A DNA stretch of 64,000 nucleotides, taken from Candidatus Poribacteria bacterium (GTDB lineage: Bacteria > Poribacteria > WGA-4E > WGA-3G). Shown here in pieces: positions 8,293 to 17,122 of the stretch (the first letter of the stretch is position 1; each line of letters opens with the position of its first letter). The notes under the pieces are model-generated. The model had not been told where the DNA came from and ran no database searches. It was given only the letters and a program-made list of their open reading frames with translations. Both the position numbers and the translations under genes were made by a program. Location of the stretch: assembly GCA_022825825.1 (NCBI GenBank), contig JAJDWA010000027.1, positions 108,902 through 172,901 on the forward strand, read 5' to 3'.

Positions 8293-9624
8293 ATGGCAAC
8301 CTTTATTAAACCGCGTGTTCCCCGCGGTATGCGAGATATTTTACCTGAACAGATGATTCGTAGGCAATATGTTATAGATGTTATTCGCGACGTATTCGAG
8401 GAATTTGGGTTTGAACCGTTACAAACCCCCGCGATGGAATTATCTGAAGTGCTCACAGGAAAATATGGACCAGATGCAGAAAAATTGATTTATCAGGCAG
8501 GACACACGGGGGGCAAGGAGGATATTTCGCTCCGCTACGATCTTTCTGTGCCGCTCTGCCGAGTCGTCGCGATGTATCCACAATTGCCTAAACCGTTTAA
8601 ACGCTACCAAATTGACCCTGTGTGGCGCGCGGAACGCCCGCAAAAAGGACGTTATCGCCAATTTTTTCAGTGTGATGCGGATACCGTTGGCAGCGAGAGT
8701 ATGTTGGCTGACGCTGAAAATGTTAATCTCATTTATCAAGTATTGTCTCGCCTTGGTTTTAAGCAATTTGAGATTCATATTAACGATAGGAAAATGATTA
8801 CCGGAATAGGCCAGTTTGCAGGTGTTCCTACTGCGCAGCTGGGTGGACTTTATCGTTCTATTGATAAATTGGGTAAGATCGGGTTAGACGGTGTTACCGC
8901 AGAATTAAGGGAAAATGAGATAGCGGAAGATGTGATTGAAAAATTACTCACACTACTGCAAATTGAAGGCGATGCTACAACGGTGCTTAATAAAATGAAT
9001 GAAGCACTTGGGGATTTAAAAATTGCTCGTGAAGGTATTGCTGAATTGAAGGAATTGATCGACTATCTCACTACGCTTGGCGTTCCAGAAGAATGTTACA
9101 AAGTAAACGTTGCTATGGTACGGGGGTTGGAATACTATACGGGCCCGATTTATGAAACGGTTGTTGAAGAGCCGAAGATTGGCAGTATCACTGGTGGGGG
9201 TAGATATGATGAACTCATCGGAAGTTTTAGCAAACAAAGTTTCCCCGCAACAGGTACGAGTTTCGGCATTGAACGGATTATTGACGTAATGGAAGAATTC
9301 GATATGTTTCCGTCTACTGTGGGGAAAACGGTGACGCAGGTACTAATGACTGTTTTTGATGACGAGCTGATGAAAGAATCTCTTAAATTGGCTACGCAGC
9401 TACGTCAAGGCGGTATCCGAACAGAGGTCTATTTCCGTCCTGCCCGCCTCAGCGTACAGATGAAATATGCCGATGCGAAAGGAATACCTTACGCTGTCAT
9501 TTTGGGATCGGATGAGTTATCTGCAGGCAATGCGGCTGTACGGGATTTGGTAACCAGAGAACAGGAAAATGTGCCATTGGATAAGGTTGTTGAACGTATT
9601 AAACAGTTGATTAAAACATCATAA
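8293..9624 (+). CDS. hisS: Histidyl-tRNA synthetase
   Basis: 443 residues; AAGGAG before the ATG. It charges tRNA-His. Class II signatures: motif 1 near PRGMRDILPEQMIRR, motif 2 FKRYQIDPVWRAERPQKGRYRQFFQCDAD, the HisA segment RGLEYYTGPIYE, motif 3 with ITGGGRYDELIGSF and TGTSFGIERI, then an anticodon-binding alpha/beta domain (about 345-443) with VLMTVFDDELMKESLKLATQLRQ. All residues expected of an active enzyme are present, unlike the HisZ paralogue. Placement behind hisZG means the same leader could couple tRNA-His charging and histidine supply. Confidence 0.92.
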   Translation: MATFIKPRVPRGMRDILPEQMIRRQYVIDVIRDVFEEFGFEPLQTPAMELSEVLTGKYGPDAEKLIYQAGHTGGKEDISLRYDLSVPLCRVVAMYPQLPKPFKRYQIDPVWRAERPQKGRYRQFFQCDADTVGSESMLADAENVNLIYQVLSRLGFKQFEIHINDRKMITGIGQFAGVPTAQLGGLYRSIDKLGKIGLDGVTAELRENEIAEDVIEKLLTLLQIEGDATTVLNKMNEALGDLKIAREGIAELKELIDYLTTLGVPEECYKVNVAMVRGLEYYTGPIYETVVEEPKIGSITGGGRYDELIGSFSKQSFPATGTSFGIERIIDVMEEFDMFPSTVGKTVTQVLMTVFDDELMKESLKLATQLRQGGIRTEVYFRPARLSVQMKYADAKGIPYAVILGSDELSAGNAAVRDLVTREQENVPLDKVVERIKQLIKTS

Positions 9625-9638
9625 GGGAGGCAAACATT

Positions 9639-11243
9639 CTAAACAGATGAAGGCTGTTCTTGTATCACAGGAATAACATAACTCCGAATTGTAAAACCGT
9701 CCAATGTCTCTGTTTCTACGCGAGGTTCAGGCACTGTGCGATGGTCAAAAACAACGTAGTATCCTTCCACAGCACCTTCCGATTTGAGGTATGCAGCGAG
9801 CTGTCGTTTACCAGACTGATAGCTGCGGTCGCTTTCCCAAATCTTAGTTTCAACGATGTATTTGTGTGTGTTGTGCAGGATGAGTAGGTCTATCCTGCCT
9901 CGTCCGGTTTGTACTTCAAGATACATTGCCCCGCGTACGATTCGAACAAACTGATCAAGGTAAGCGTAGAGGAGGTATTGTCCGACAAACTCTTTTGGAG
10001 TCTCTGGAACGTGTAAAATTTTAAATCCAGCACGCGCAATAAAATCCTGAAAATTGTCAAGAAGCGGCATCATCTTAATTTTACCATCAGCCGTGAGGTA
10101 ATCAATAAAATCTGTATCCGAATTTTCCGGAAAATAATCTCCTTCAAGTCCATTAAATAGAGGCTGGAGTGCTTGAATAATGCAGTGTTGATATATCGGA
10201 TTGACTATTTTACACATGCCGTCAGTGTCTTCAGTAATAACACCATAGGTAGCGAGTTCGTTGATGAGTTCATCATATAAATTGAATTCTATACCTTTAT
10301 CATAAGAAGTTATCTTCATGAGAAGTGTTTCAAATCGCTCATCTCTACGTATATTTGTTATCAGGTGATCAATGTTGGTGTTTCGTTCACGAATGAGTTT
10401 GACGTGTGCTTTTGAAAAGTGGTCCATTGTGATCGATTCGTTTTTTGGGATATTTAATTCCTCAGTAAGAATCTGCCCAAATCGGTTCACGAGGAAAGGT
10501 TGACCAGCAGTCTGTTTATGGAGTGCTTCAATAACTTCAGGCAAAAAGGGTTGTCCAGTTTCATCTGTATACTGTGCAAACAACGTTTGTACCTGTCTTC
10601 GGGTGAAGTTAGGCAAATGAAACTCGTCTTGAACATTGAATGGAGAAACGGACCTATCGTAGTTAAGTTGCGCGATGCTCTTGACTCCGATAATGCCGAC
10701 ACTATAAGGACAACGTGTCTCATCGGACAAGTAGATATCACGAAGTGAATGCAGAAAATCGCTTAGAACGGCCTGGGGAATTCCATCAAACTCATCTATA
10801 ATGACAACGACTTTCTGGTCGGTATATTGACTATGCAGCGCACTTGGAAACTGTTCAAAAAAATCCATCATTGAAACGTGATTTGTGATCTCGGCATTTT
10901 CAAGAAAGTGCGTCAGTATATTACAAGGGGCGTGTCCACGTTTTTGGAATACTTGCTTAATTTCTTTGCGAATTCTATTGCCAAAAGCCTCGTAAAAATC
11001 TGAAGAGGAGAGATTTTTATACGTTTCAAAATTGAGTTGAATTGGGAAATAAATTGACGACTCAGTCGCGAGTGTATCAAGTGCCATTCGGAAAAAGGTT
11101 GTCTTGCCAGTCTGCCGTGGCGCAAAGAGAACGATATACCGTCCCTCTTTAACACGCGCGAGAAAATCGGAAATTTCCTCGCTTCGAGGAACAACGTAAT
11201 GCTTTCCTGGATATACACGGCCTTGGGTTCCAAAACGTCTCAT
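9639..11243 (-). CDS. AAA-like ATPase with C-terminal PD-(D/E)XK nuclease-like domain
   Basis: 534 residues. The N-terminal half carries a Walker A APRQTGKTT (about residues 40-48), a Walker B VVVIIDEFD (about 150) and the GQPFLVNRFGQ helix typical of AAA-ATPase-like family proteins. The C-terminal region (about 425-515) has a restriction-endonuclease-like core, GRIDLLI with a downstream VETKIWE (D...ExK), followed by QLAAYL. Such two-domain proteins are multicopy in many environmental genomes and are suspected mobile or defence-related; no specific function is established. It converges with hisS with only 14 bp between the stops. GAGGCG precedes the ATG. Confidence 0.7.
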   Translation of the reverse strand: MRRFGTQGRVYPGKHYVVPRSEEISDFLARVKEGRYIVLFAPRQTGKTTFFRMALDTLATESSIYFPIQLNFETYKNLSSSDFYEAFGNRIRKEIKQVFQKRGHAPCNILTHFLENAEITNHVSMMDFFEQFPSALHSQYTDQKVVVIIDEFDGIPQAVLSDFLHSLRDIYLSDETRCPYSVGIIGVKSIAQLNYDRSVSPFNVQDEFHLPNFTRRQVQTLFAQYTDETGQPFLPEVIEALHKQTAGQPFLVNRFGQILTEELNIPKNESITMDHFSKAHVKLIRERNTNIDHLITNIRRDERFETLLMKITSYDKGIEFNLYDELINELATYGVITEDTDGMCKIVNPIYQHCIIQALQPLFNGLEGDYFPENSDTDFIDYLTADGKIKMMPLLDNFQDFIARAGFKILHVPETPKEFVGQYLLYAYLDQFVRIVRGAMYLEVQTGRGRIDLLILHNTHKYIVETKIWESDRSYQSGKRQLAAYLKSEGAVEGYYVVFDHRTVPEPRVETETLDGFTIRSYVIPVIQEQPSSV

Positions 11244-11415
11244 ATTTTCGCCTCGTTTCGTAAAATCCTCAACAGCTTATTGTATCACATCATTTTTTGA
11301 AAATCTATAGTTAATTTGGTGATCATAGAAATGGTATAACAATCGAATTTAAAACATAACTGAATCGTACCGCTAAACATATTGTCAAAATAGAAAAAAA
11401 TAAAGAGAGAAAAAG

Positions 11416-12588
11416 ATGATGAAATTTTACAAACGTTCTCGTATCCTTTGGGGTATTTTTATACTCGGTTTGATTGTTCAGGTGGTGCAACTAACAATTG
11501 TTGGGTGCAGTCATACTTCGCCTTACTACCATCCGGACATTCCTGCCAGTGGGAAACAGGATATTGTATCGGAAGATACGCTCCATTACCGTATCTTGCT
11601 ACTTGGGGACGGTGGGCAACCGAAACCGGATGAACCCGTTCTAAAAACGCTCAAAGCATGGGCACAAAAAACGCCTGAGAAGACCAGCATCGTTTTTTTG
11701 GGGGATAATATGTACCCTGATGGAATGACAGAACAGAGACAACACGAAGCATCCACACGCCTTGATCCGCAAATAGGAGTTATTAAATCTACAAATACGC
11801 AAGGTCTGTTTATTCCAGGTAACCACGATTGGGCAGGCGGCAAAGAGGAAGGGTATCGTGCACTTTTGGCACAAGAGAAATATATTAACAATGCGTTATC
11901 TCGTTTGCCCAAATTCCTACCGAGAGGCGGTTCTCCGGGCCCGGAGGTCGTTGAGTTTCCAGAAGCAGCACCTATTGTTCGAGTTATCGTACTCGATACG
12001 CAGTGGTGGCTACATCAACATGAAAAACCGCAAAAACCTCCAGAGAAGATTATAGCAGAACTCAAAGCTGGCTTGGATACCGACTTACCTGTTATTGTTC
12101 TTGGACACCATCCATTGCAGAGTTACGGGGTACACGGTGGTTTTTACGACTGGAAAGCACATCTCTTTCCACTCAGAGATGCCAAAAAATGGCTTTGGGT
12201 GCCAGTGCCAATCGTCGGTTCCCTGTATCCGTTGGCGCGGTGGCATCTGGTAAGATATGATCAAGACCTCAACGGTGCACGCAACAAAAAGATGGTATCA
12301 CAACTCAATACTGCGTTTTCGACTGCAAAAAAGACACCCCTTTTAATATACGCTTCCGGGCATGAACATTCCCTACAGGTTTTAAAAGGAGATGTCACAG
12401 ATTACCTACTTGTGAGTGGACTTGCTTCCAGTGAAAAGGCAACAGAGGTTAGCCATGGGGATAATACGTTGTTTGCGCACCAACACACTGGGTTTATGGC
12501 GGTAGATTTTCTCGAAGGCGGAAAAGTCTTACTACGAGTAGTTGAACCTGGAGGCAAAGAGGTGCTGTTTCACCATTGGCTGAAATGA
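11416..12588 (+). CDS. Calcineurin-like metallophosphoesterase, lipoprotein
   Basis: 390 residues. A lipoprotein signal with lipobox IVGC (about residue 31) predicts membrane attachment outside the cytoplasm. The phosphoesterase motifs appear in order: LGDGG (about 63), VFLGDNMYPDG (about 95), GNHDW (about 137), GHHPLQ (about 232) and GHEHSLQ (about 316), supplying the Asp, Asn and His ligands of a two-metal site. The substrate is unknown; purple-acid-phosphatase-like or nucleotidase activity is possible. It is a single gene, with an AGAGAG stretch upstream of the ATG; a second in-frame ATG directly follows. Confidence 0.75.
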   Translation: MMKFYKRSRILWGIFILGLIVQVVQLTIVGCSHTSPYYHPDIPASGKQDIVSEDTLHYRILLLGDGGQPKPDEPVLKTLKAWAQKTPEKTSIVFLGDNMYPDGMTEQRQHEASTRLDPQIGVIKSTNTQGLFIPGNHDWAGGKEEGYRALLAQEKYINNALSRLPKFLPRGGSPGPEVVEFPEAAPIVRVIVLDTQWWLHQHEKPQKPPEKIIAELKAGLDTDLPVIVLGHHPLQSYGVHGGFYDWKAHLFPLRDAKKWLWVPVPIVGSLYPLARWHLVRYDQDLNGARNKKMVSQLNTAFSTAKKTPLLIYASGHEHSLQVLKGDVTDYLLVSGLASSEKATEVSHGDNTLFAHQHTGFMAVDFLEGGKVLLRVVEPGGKEVLFHHWLK

Positions 12589-12628
12589 TGAATTCTTACG
12601 GAAGGCTATAGTTTTATTGTTATAACTT

Positions 12629-12910
12629 TTACTCAGCTTTGTCACTTTGACGAGCATATTTCAGGAATTCCATTTCCCTTAGGCGCGGTTCAACATCGTC
12701 CAATTGTAAACGAATATCAGTCAAATCAGCGGCGACCTTATTCAAATCCGTTTGTATTTGTTGATATGCCACCTGTGACATGTTAGAACGATATCCTCTT
12801 TTCTTAAGAAGTTGAGATGTAATCAATTTCACAGCAACGAGGATTGTAATGGTCAAGCTAACTGTTATAATCAGTATAAGTGTCGCAGCAAAAAATAAGA
12901 ATTTAGGCAT
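12629..12910 (-). CDS. Small membrane-anchored coiled-coil protein
   Basis: 93 residues: one N-terminal transmembrane helix (about 5-30), then a charged segment and a C-terminal heptad-like region (about 50-85, QIQTDLNKVAADLTDIRLQLDDVEPRLREME). GAGGAG lies just upstream of the ATG. The gene sits 11 bp behind a similarly built 78-residue gene and they very likely form one operon. No family is recognised. The TM-plus-coiled-coil plan is reminiscent of PspB-like proteins, but the sequence does not establish that. Confidence 0.55.
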   Translation of the reverse strand: MPKFLFFAATLILIITVSLTITILVAVKLITSQLLKKRGYRSNMSQVAYQQIQTDLNKVAADLTDIRLQLDDVEPRLREMEFLKYARQSDKAE

Positions 12911-12921
12911 AGCTTTCTCCT

Positions 12922-13158
12922 CTACTCAGCGATACCTTTCGCAATTTGGATAAGTTCTTGTAAATGTTTTTTTACAGCATCAACTTCATTCCGCATTTCG
13001 GTGACTTGTTGTCGTAGTGTCTCTATCTCGCGTTGCGATGCGCCTTGTTGAAGTCCACGTTTCTTTTCGGCGTATGACGTTCCCATTGAGACACAACCAA
13101 GTACCGTTACTGTAAAACATCCACACACGATCAATGCTACGAATATGAATCCTGACAT
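12922..13158 (-). CDS. Small membrane-anchored coiled-coil protein
   Basis: 78 residues from the ATG at 13158, chosen because GGAG lies eight bases upstream; the longer reading frame to 13293 has no ribosome site and an implausible N-terminus. One transmembrane helix (about 3-25) is followed by a basic stretch (EKKRG) and a coiled coil (about 40-72, REIETLRQQVTEMRNEVDAV). It has the same architecture as its downstream neighbour, so the pair may form a hetero-oligomer or be old paralogues. Function unknown. Confidence 0.5.
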   Translation of the reverse strand: MSGFIFVALIVCGCFTVTVLGCVSMGTSYAEKKRGLQQGASQREIETLRQQVTEMRNEVDAVKKHLQELIQIAKGIAE

Positions 13159-13452
13159 TTCAAAGTTCTCCATATCTGTTGTACTATTGGGTATTAGAGT
13201 ATGTTCAATCCTAAAAAGATAGTTAAATTTAAAAATTAGAGGTATTAAGTCTAATTTACTGAAATTCTTGAAAGGTGTCAATTGCTTTTTCAAAAATTGA
13301 GAACATAGACATATTCATCCAGTAGATAGCAGTATGTAGGAAAGGCAAGGTCCGGAAGGATAAGTTCTATTAAACTTTTTGGATAATGTAAAGTCTAAAG
13401 GCAAATATGGATTATACTTCAAAAATAACTGGATAGAGATTGAGGTGAAAAT

Positions 13453-14226
13453 ATGCTCACACAAAAACAGAAGTTAGAATTCTATGAAAACGGCTATATT
13501 ACAGTTCCAGGTGTTGTGCCGAAGTTGATGATAGATGCCGCCCGTAAGATGATTAACCATTCTATCGGTGCTGTAGGACTGCACGAAGGCGATTTAGAAA
13601 AATTTCGGGCGCAATCGTATTGCAACGAAATCCGAAACGCCCCGCAAATTGTAGATATTTTCAGTAAAACACCTATCCATAACGTAGCTGAATCGTTGTT
13701 AGGTGAAGGTAACGTCCAAGTGCCGGGTTCAGGACAGATAGCACTCCGCTTCCCGATGCCGTTGGGACGTGATGCAAAAGAACCTGGCGGACATCTGGAT
13801 GGATTGGGCAGTGGAACAAACGGTATGGCAAAGGGTGTTTACCGTCGCGGTTTTACTGCGTTAGCAGTTGTTTATCTTGCAGACGTGCCAGAGCCGTATA
13901 GCGGGAATTTCACGGTATGGCCCAAAACACACAGTTTCTTTGCGGATTATTTCAAAAAGGAAGGGCATGAGATATTGGCAAATGGAATGCCACGTCCGGA
14001 ATTTCCTGAAGGACCAACACAGATCGTTGGCAAAGCTGGAGACGTAGTTCTGACACATCATCAGATTGTCCACTCAGCAGCGCCGAACGCATCTGCCGAC
14101 ATCCGCTACGCGGTTATCTTCCGTTTACGTCATGTTGACTGCGAAAAAAACGGCTACGACAGTTATACCGATATCTGGCGTGAATGGCCGGGTATACAGG
14201 AAGCGGTAGAAAACGGTAATGCCTAA
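13453..14226 (+). CDS. Phytanoyl-CoA dioxygenase (PhyH) family protein
   Basis: 257 residues. PhyH enzymes are Fe(II)/2-oxoglutarate oxygenases with a jelly-roll fold that hydroxylate varied small molecules. The metal triad appears as H-x-D in GGHLDG (about 115-120) and a distal His in THHQIVHSA (about 202), with the 2-oxoglutarate-binding Arg in DIRYAVIFRLR. A GNFTVWPKTH strand is also typical. The substrate cannot be told. The ATG follows a GAGGTG site. The gene is monocistronic and ends at a strong hairpin. Confidence 0.8.
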   Translation: MLTQKQKLEFYENGYITVPGVVPKLMIDAARKMINHSIGAVGLHEGDLEKFRAQSYCNEIRNAPQIVDIFSKTPIHNVAESLLGEGNVQVPGSGQIALRFPMPLGRDAKEPGGHLDGLGSGTNGMAKGVYRRGFTALAVVYLADVPEPYSGNFTVWPKTHSFFADYFKKEGHEILANGMPRPEFPEGPTQIVGKAGDVVLTHHQIVHSAAPNASADIRYAVIFRLRHVDCEKNGYDSYTDIWREWPGIQEAVENGNA

Positions 14227-14228
14227 AA

Positions 14229-14268
14229 GAACGGGTGATTAATTGAATCACCCGTTTCGCTTTTTATT
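14229..14268. terminator. Bidirectional terminator between PhyH and LamG genes
   Basis: AACGGGTGATT (14230-14240) and its complement (14246-14256) form an 11-bp stem with a 5-base loop, followed by a T-rich tract on the + strand (CGCTTTTTATTTTTT). The convergent LamG gene stops inside the tract, so the hairpin probably ends both transcripts. Confidence 0.75.
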
Positions 14269-15088
14269 TTTTGCCCTTGATCTGTGCCCACGTAATGCTC
14301 AATTTGCCCGCAGGTTCAACAGGAGTAAATGGATTTCCAGGTACATTAGCAAGATGTGTGACTTCTTCTGCAGAAAGTACTCGGTGGAACATTAGAAATT
14401 CATCCATCAAGCCGTTGAATGCCCAGTTGGGACCAACGTTACCATTAAAAGCTGGAGCTTCTGAGCCAATTCCAATGAACCCGTAACGTGTTATCACCTT
14501 TCCAATCATTTTGTTGTTTGTGTCTGTGGCCACTTCCGCATCCAATTCACCGTCAACGTATATCCGTTTCATTTCAGCATCAAAGGTTGCGACAACATGA
14601 TGCCATTCGTCATCAGCAACATCAGTTTCACCCCACCAATCCTTTATAGGGCAACAGACATCAAAAGCAACAAAGGTTGTCGCTGCGTTTCCACCCACGT
14701 CATCACCTACAGCAAAACGAAAGAATTCACTCCGATCCCAAGAGGCGATCATACCTCTTTGAGCCGTCTTAACCCATACCGCCAGGCTAAGTTCCGGAAA
14801 TACGTCGGCATAATGATGGTTTTGCACCGAAATATAGTTGGCTGCGCCACCTGGGAATGCCATACACCCGTTAACTTTGCCTTCCACAACGTTAAGATCC
14901 CCACGTATCAAACCGTGATTCTCATTTTTTGACCCATCCAAAACCTCTCCATCTTGAAGACTGTCCGCGTCAAAGCTATAATAGATGATAAGCTCGTTTT
15001 CACTGATTCCCTGCGCGTGGGCAGTTAGCACGGGAACTGTTAGTATAAGCGTTAATGTCAAAAGTTTAAAAATAGAAGTGGTTTTCAT
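14264..15088 (-). CDS. Secreted LamG/concanavalin-like domain protein with C-terminal WxxIK tail
   Basis: 274 residues. A signal peptide (hydrophobic about 7-25, cleavage after AHA) is followed by one LamG/laminin-G-like jelly roll: an ELIIYYSFD start, DGSKNENHG, ELSLAVWVKT, DDEWHHVVATFD, and the closing NGLMDEFLMFHRVLSAEEV. Such domains bind glycans or proteins outside the cell. The C-terminus VEPAGKLSITWAQIKGKK matches the tail shared by seven other exported proteins of this window. It is about 75% identical by eye to the next gene, a tandem duplicate. Confidence 0.75.
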   Translation of the reverse strand: MKTTSIFKLLTLTLILTVPVLTAHAQGISENELIIYYSFDADSLQDGEVLDGSKNENHGLIRGDLNVVEGKVNGCMAFPGGAANYISVQNHHYADVFPELSLAVWVKTAQRGMIASWDRSEFFRFAVGDDVGGNAATTFVAFDVCCPIKDWWGETDVADDEWHHVVATFDAEMKRIYVDGELDAEVATDTNNKMIGKVITRYGFIGIGSEAPAFNGNVGPNWAFNGLMDEFLMFHRVLSAEEVTHLANVPGNPFTPVEPAGKLSITWAQIKGKK

Positions 15089-15176
15089 TTTAATTCTCCT
15101 TAATTTATGGACACCATTATAGGTGTATTAACTGAATTTCATGAGATTGATTTGAACAAACCTATCTCATGTGATA

Positions 15177-15284
15177 TTTATGGTGGATATTAGAATTAAT
15201 GAGACACTTTGCACCAGCACGGTTAGGAAACCGTGCCTACCGCGGGAGAGCGAAAGTGTGTATTTATTCTAAGCTTTACTATAA
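15177..15284. repeat. MITE-like element, family 1, copy a
   Basis: About 108 bp with imperfect terminal inverted repeats of roughly 32 bp: the left end contains TTAGAATTAATGAGACACTTT and the right end, reversed, TTAGAATAAATACACACTTT. The centre holds the hairpin GCACGGTTAGGAAACCGTGC (15217-15236). No coding capacity. Related ends occur at 24265, 49332, 62709 and 63655. Confidence 0.55.
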
Positions 15285-15346
15285 TGGCATAAAAGTTCTA
15301 CACCAATAACAATTTGCCTGTTTAGGGGTAACTCCGGCTTTCATCT

Positions 15347-15396
15347 GACACTCTTAATTTGTCCCCATGTGGACACTCTTAATTTGTCCCCATGTG
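15347..15396. repeat. Perfect 25-bp tandem duplication across a stop codon
   Basis: GACACTCTTAATTTGTCCCC plus ATGTG occurs twice head-to-tail (15347-15371 and 15372-15396). The duplication covers the end of the adjacent LamG gene and shifts its reading frame at the C-terminus. Perfect identity suggests a recent event or an assembly artefact. Confidence 0.85.
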
Positions 15397-16181
15397 ATAC
15401 TCAATTTATCCGCAGGTTCAACGTTAAAAGGATTTCCAGATGCTTTAGCAAGCCGTTCAACTTCCTCTGCAGAAAGTGCTCGATGATACATTAGGAATTC
15501 ATCCATCAACCCATTAAATGCCCAGTTGGGGCCTACACCAGCATTAAAAGCAGCGGCCTCCGAACCAATGCCGATAAATCCATAACGTGTTATTACCTTT
15601 CCGATCATTTTGTTGTTTGTATCTGTGGGTGCCTCCACATCCAACTCACCGTCAACGTATATTCGTTTCATTTCAGCATCAAAGGTTGCGACAACATGAT
15701 GCCATTCGTCATCAGTTACTTTAACTTTACCGTGCCAATCCTTAATAGGGCAACAGACATCAAAAGCGACAAAAGTCAAATTTCCGAGCACATCATCACC
15801 AGCACCAAAACGGAAAAATTCACTGCGATCCCAAGATGCAATCATGCCCCTTTGTGCTGTCTTAATCCATACTGCGATCGAAAGTTCCGGAAATAGGTCA
15901 GTATAATGGTGATTTCGCACCGAAATATAGTTAGCTGCGCCACCTGGGAACTCCATGCATTCGTTAACTTTGCCCTCTACGATATTGAGATTACCCCGTA
16001 GCAAACCATGATTTTCATTTTTCGACCCATCCAAGACCTCTCCTTTTTCAAGCGTGTCCTTGTCAAAACTGTAATAGATGACAAGGTCTCTGGCACTGAC
16101 TCCTTGTGCGTGGGCAGTCAACACTGGTACTGTGAATATTAGCGTTAGCATTAAAAACTTTAAAATAAAAGTGGTTTTCAT
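15354..16181 (-). CDS. Secreted LamG domain protein, altered C-terminus
   Basis: 275 residues, the tandem paralogue of the 14264 gene, with the same signal peptide ending AHA and the same LamG landmarks (DLVIYYSFD, DGSKNENHG, ELSIAVWIKT, DEWHHVVATFD, NGLMDEFLMYHRALSAEEV). The tail motif VEPADKLSITWGQIK is intact, but the final residues SVHMGTN come from a 25-bp tandem duplication; without it the protein would end KSVR. The duplication thus adds only three residues beyond the conserved tail. GGAG lies before the ATG. Confidence 0.75.
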   Translation of the reverse strand: MKTTFILKFLMLTLIFTVPVLTAHAQGVSARDLVIYYSFDKDTLEKGEVLDGSKNENHGLLRGNLNIVEGKVNECMEFPGGAANYISVRNHHYTDLFPELSIAVWIKTAQRGMIASWDRSEFFRFGAGDDVLGNLTFVAFDVCCPIKDWHGKVKVTDDEWHHVVATFDAEMKRIYVDGELDVEAPTDTNNKMIGKVITRYGFIGIGSEAAAFNAGVGPNWAFNGLMDEFLMYHRALSAEEVERLAKASGNPFNVEPADKLSITWGQIKSVHMGTN

Positions 16182-16234
16182 TATAGCACTCCTTTATAGG
16201 ATACGCGTTCATTCGCGCATAGGTTTAGTTTGTT

Positions 16235-17068
16235 TTAAGAATACCCACCTACACCTAACAACATCTTTTCTTCCATATCTGCCTCTTTGAGGAAGGTTTG
16301 GGTTAATCCATCTTCAGGCGGATCACCTCCGTGAGGCGATCTACGTAGCCATGTCGGCGTATAGCCAAGAATTAACATTCTTCGCTTAGAACGCAGCGTT
16401 GGCAAAGCACGGTGCCAGAGATTACCGTGGATAAGGACCGCACCTCCAGCTTTCACCTGTAGTTCTATTTCGCCCGCTATCGGTTCATAAGTGTTTGGCG
16501 TTGCCTTGTCTAACCAGTTGTGAGAACCGGGAACAACGACAACTGCACCAGTATCTTCGTTTAAATCATCAAGATAGATAAGACAATCAATACAGTGTGG
16601 TCGGGAAAACCACGGCGGTATCGGATTAGAGACAACGCGCATGTGTTGATGCCATGGCGTTTGGTGCTGTCTGTCATCACCAGGATAGGTGATTCGCGCG
16701 CTCAACCCACGTAGTCGGACAAGTGGTCCCATCATTGCCCGTACAATTGACAAAACCGGTGGGAATTTTAGGAGATCGAGGAACACCTCATCCTTATCCA
16801 TTAGGTGCCGCGGAATAAACCCCCACCCACGTTTTGAGGCGATGGCATTATCCCGCTTCTCCCATTCGCGTTCTTCTAATCTGTCAAGTGCGTCTCTTAG
16901 CTTTTGAAGTGCGTCTCTGCGAAAAAGTTTTTCACGAATGAGGTAACCCGTCTCAGCAAATGTTTGCAACTCTTTGGGAGTAGCATGCACTTCCACATCC
17001 CAGTGTTGTCCAGTTTCACCCGGGTTATGGACATTTAAGACTTCGTAATGGAGCGTATGTTGTTCCAT
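16235..17068 (-). CDS. PhyH-family dioxygenase-like protein with HxH in place of HxD
   Basis: 277 residues from the ATG at 17068 (GAGG five bases upstream); a GTG at 17116 would add 16 residues but has no ribosome site. The fold is PhyH: ETGYLIREKLF start, LRGLSARITYPGD, a CLIYLDDLNEDTGAVVVVPGSH block and a distal IHGNLWHRALP with following Arg residues. The usual metal motif H-x-D reads W-H-Q-H, so the carboxylate ligand appears replaced by His. It may be inactive, bind metal differently or have changed chemistry. It follows the 17123 PhyH gene in the same direction, probably as one operon. Confidence 0.7.
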   Translation of the reverse strand: MEQHTLHYEVLNVHNPGETGQHWDVEVHATPKELQTFAETGYLIREKLFRRDALQKLRDALDRLEEREWEKRDNAIASKRGWGFIPRHLMDKDEVFLDLLKFPPVLSIVRAMMGPLVRLRGLSARITYPGDDRQHQTPWHQHMRVVSNPIPPWFSRPHCIDCLIYLDDLNEDTGAVVVVPGSHNWLDKATPNTYEPIAGEIELQVKAGGAVLIHGNLWHRALPTLRSKRRMLILGYTPTWLRRSPHGGDPPEDGLTQTFLKEADMEEKMLLGVGGYS

Positions 17069-17122
17069 AGTCACCTCGCTATGTCCTGTTTGGTGTGATG
17101 CTGCATAATATTTCACATAGCA

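Noticed and set aside
12922..13293. 123-residue version of the small coiled-coil gene
   Set aside because: The first 45 residues look untranslated and have no ribosome site; GGAG sits before the ATG at 13158.
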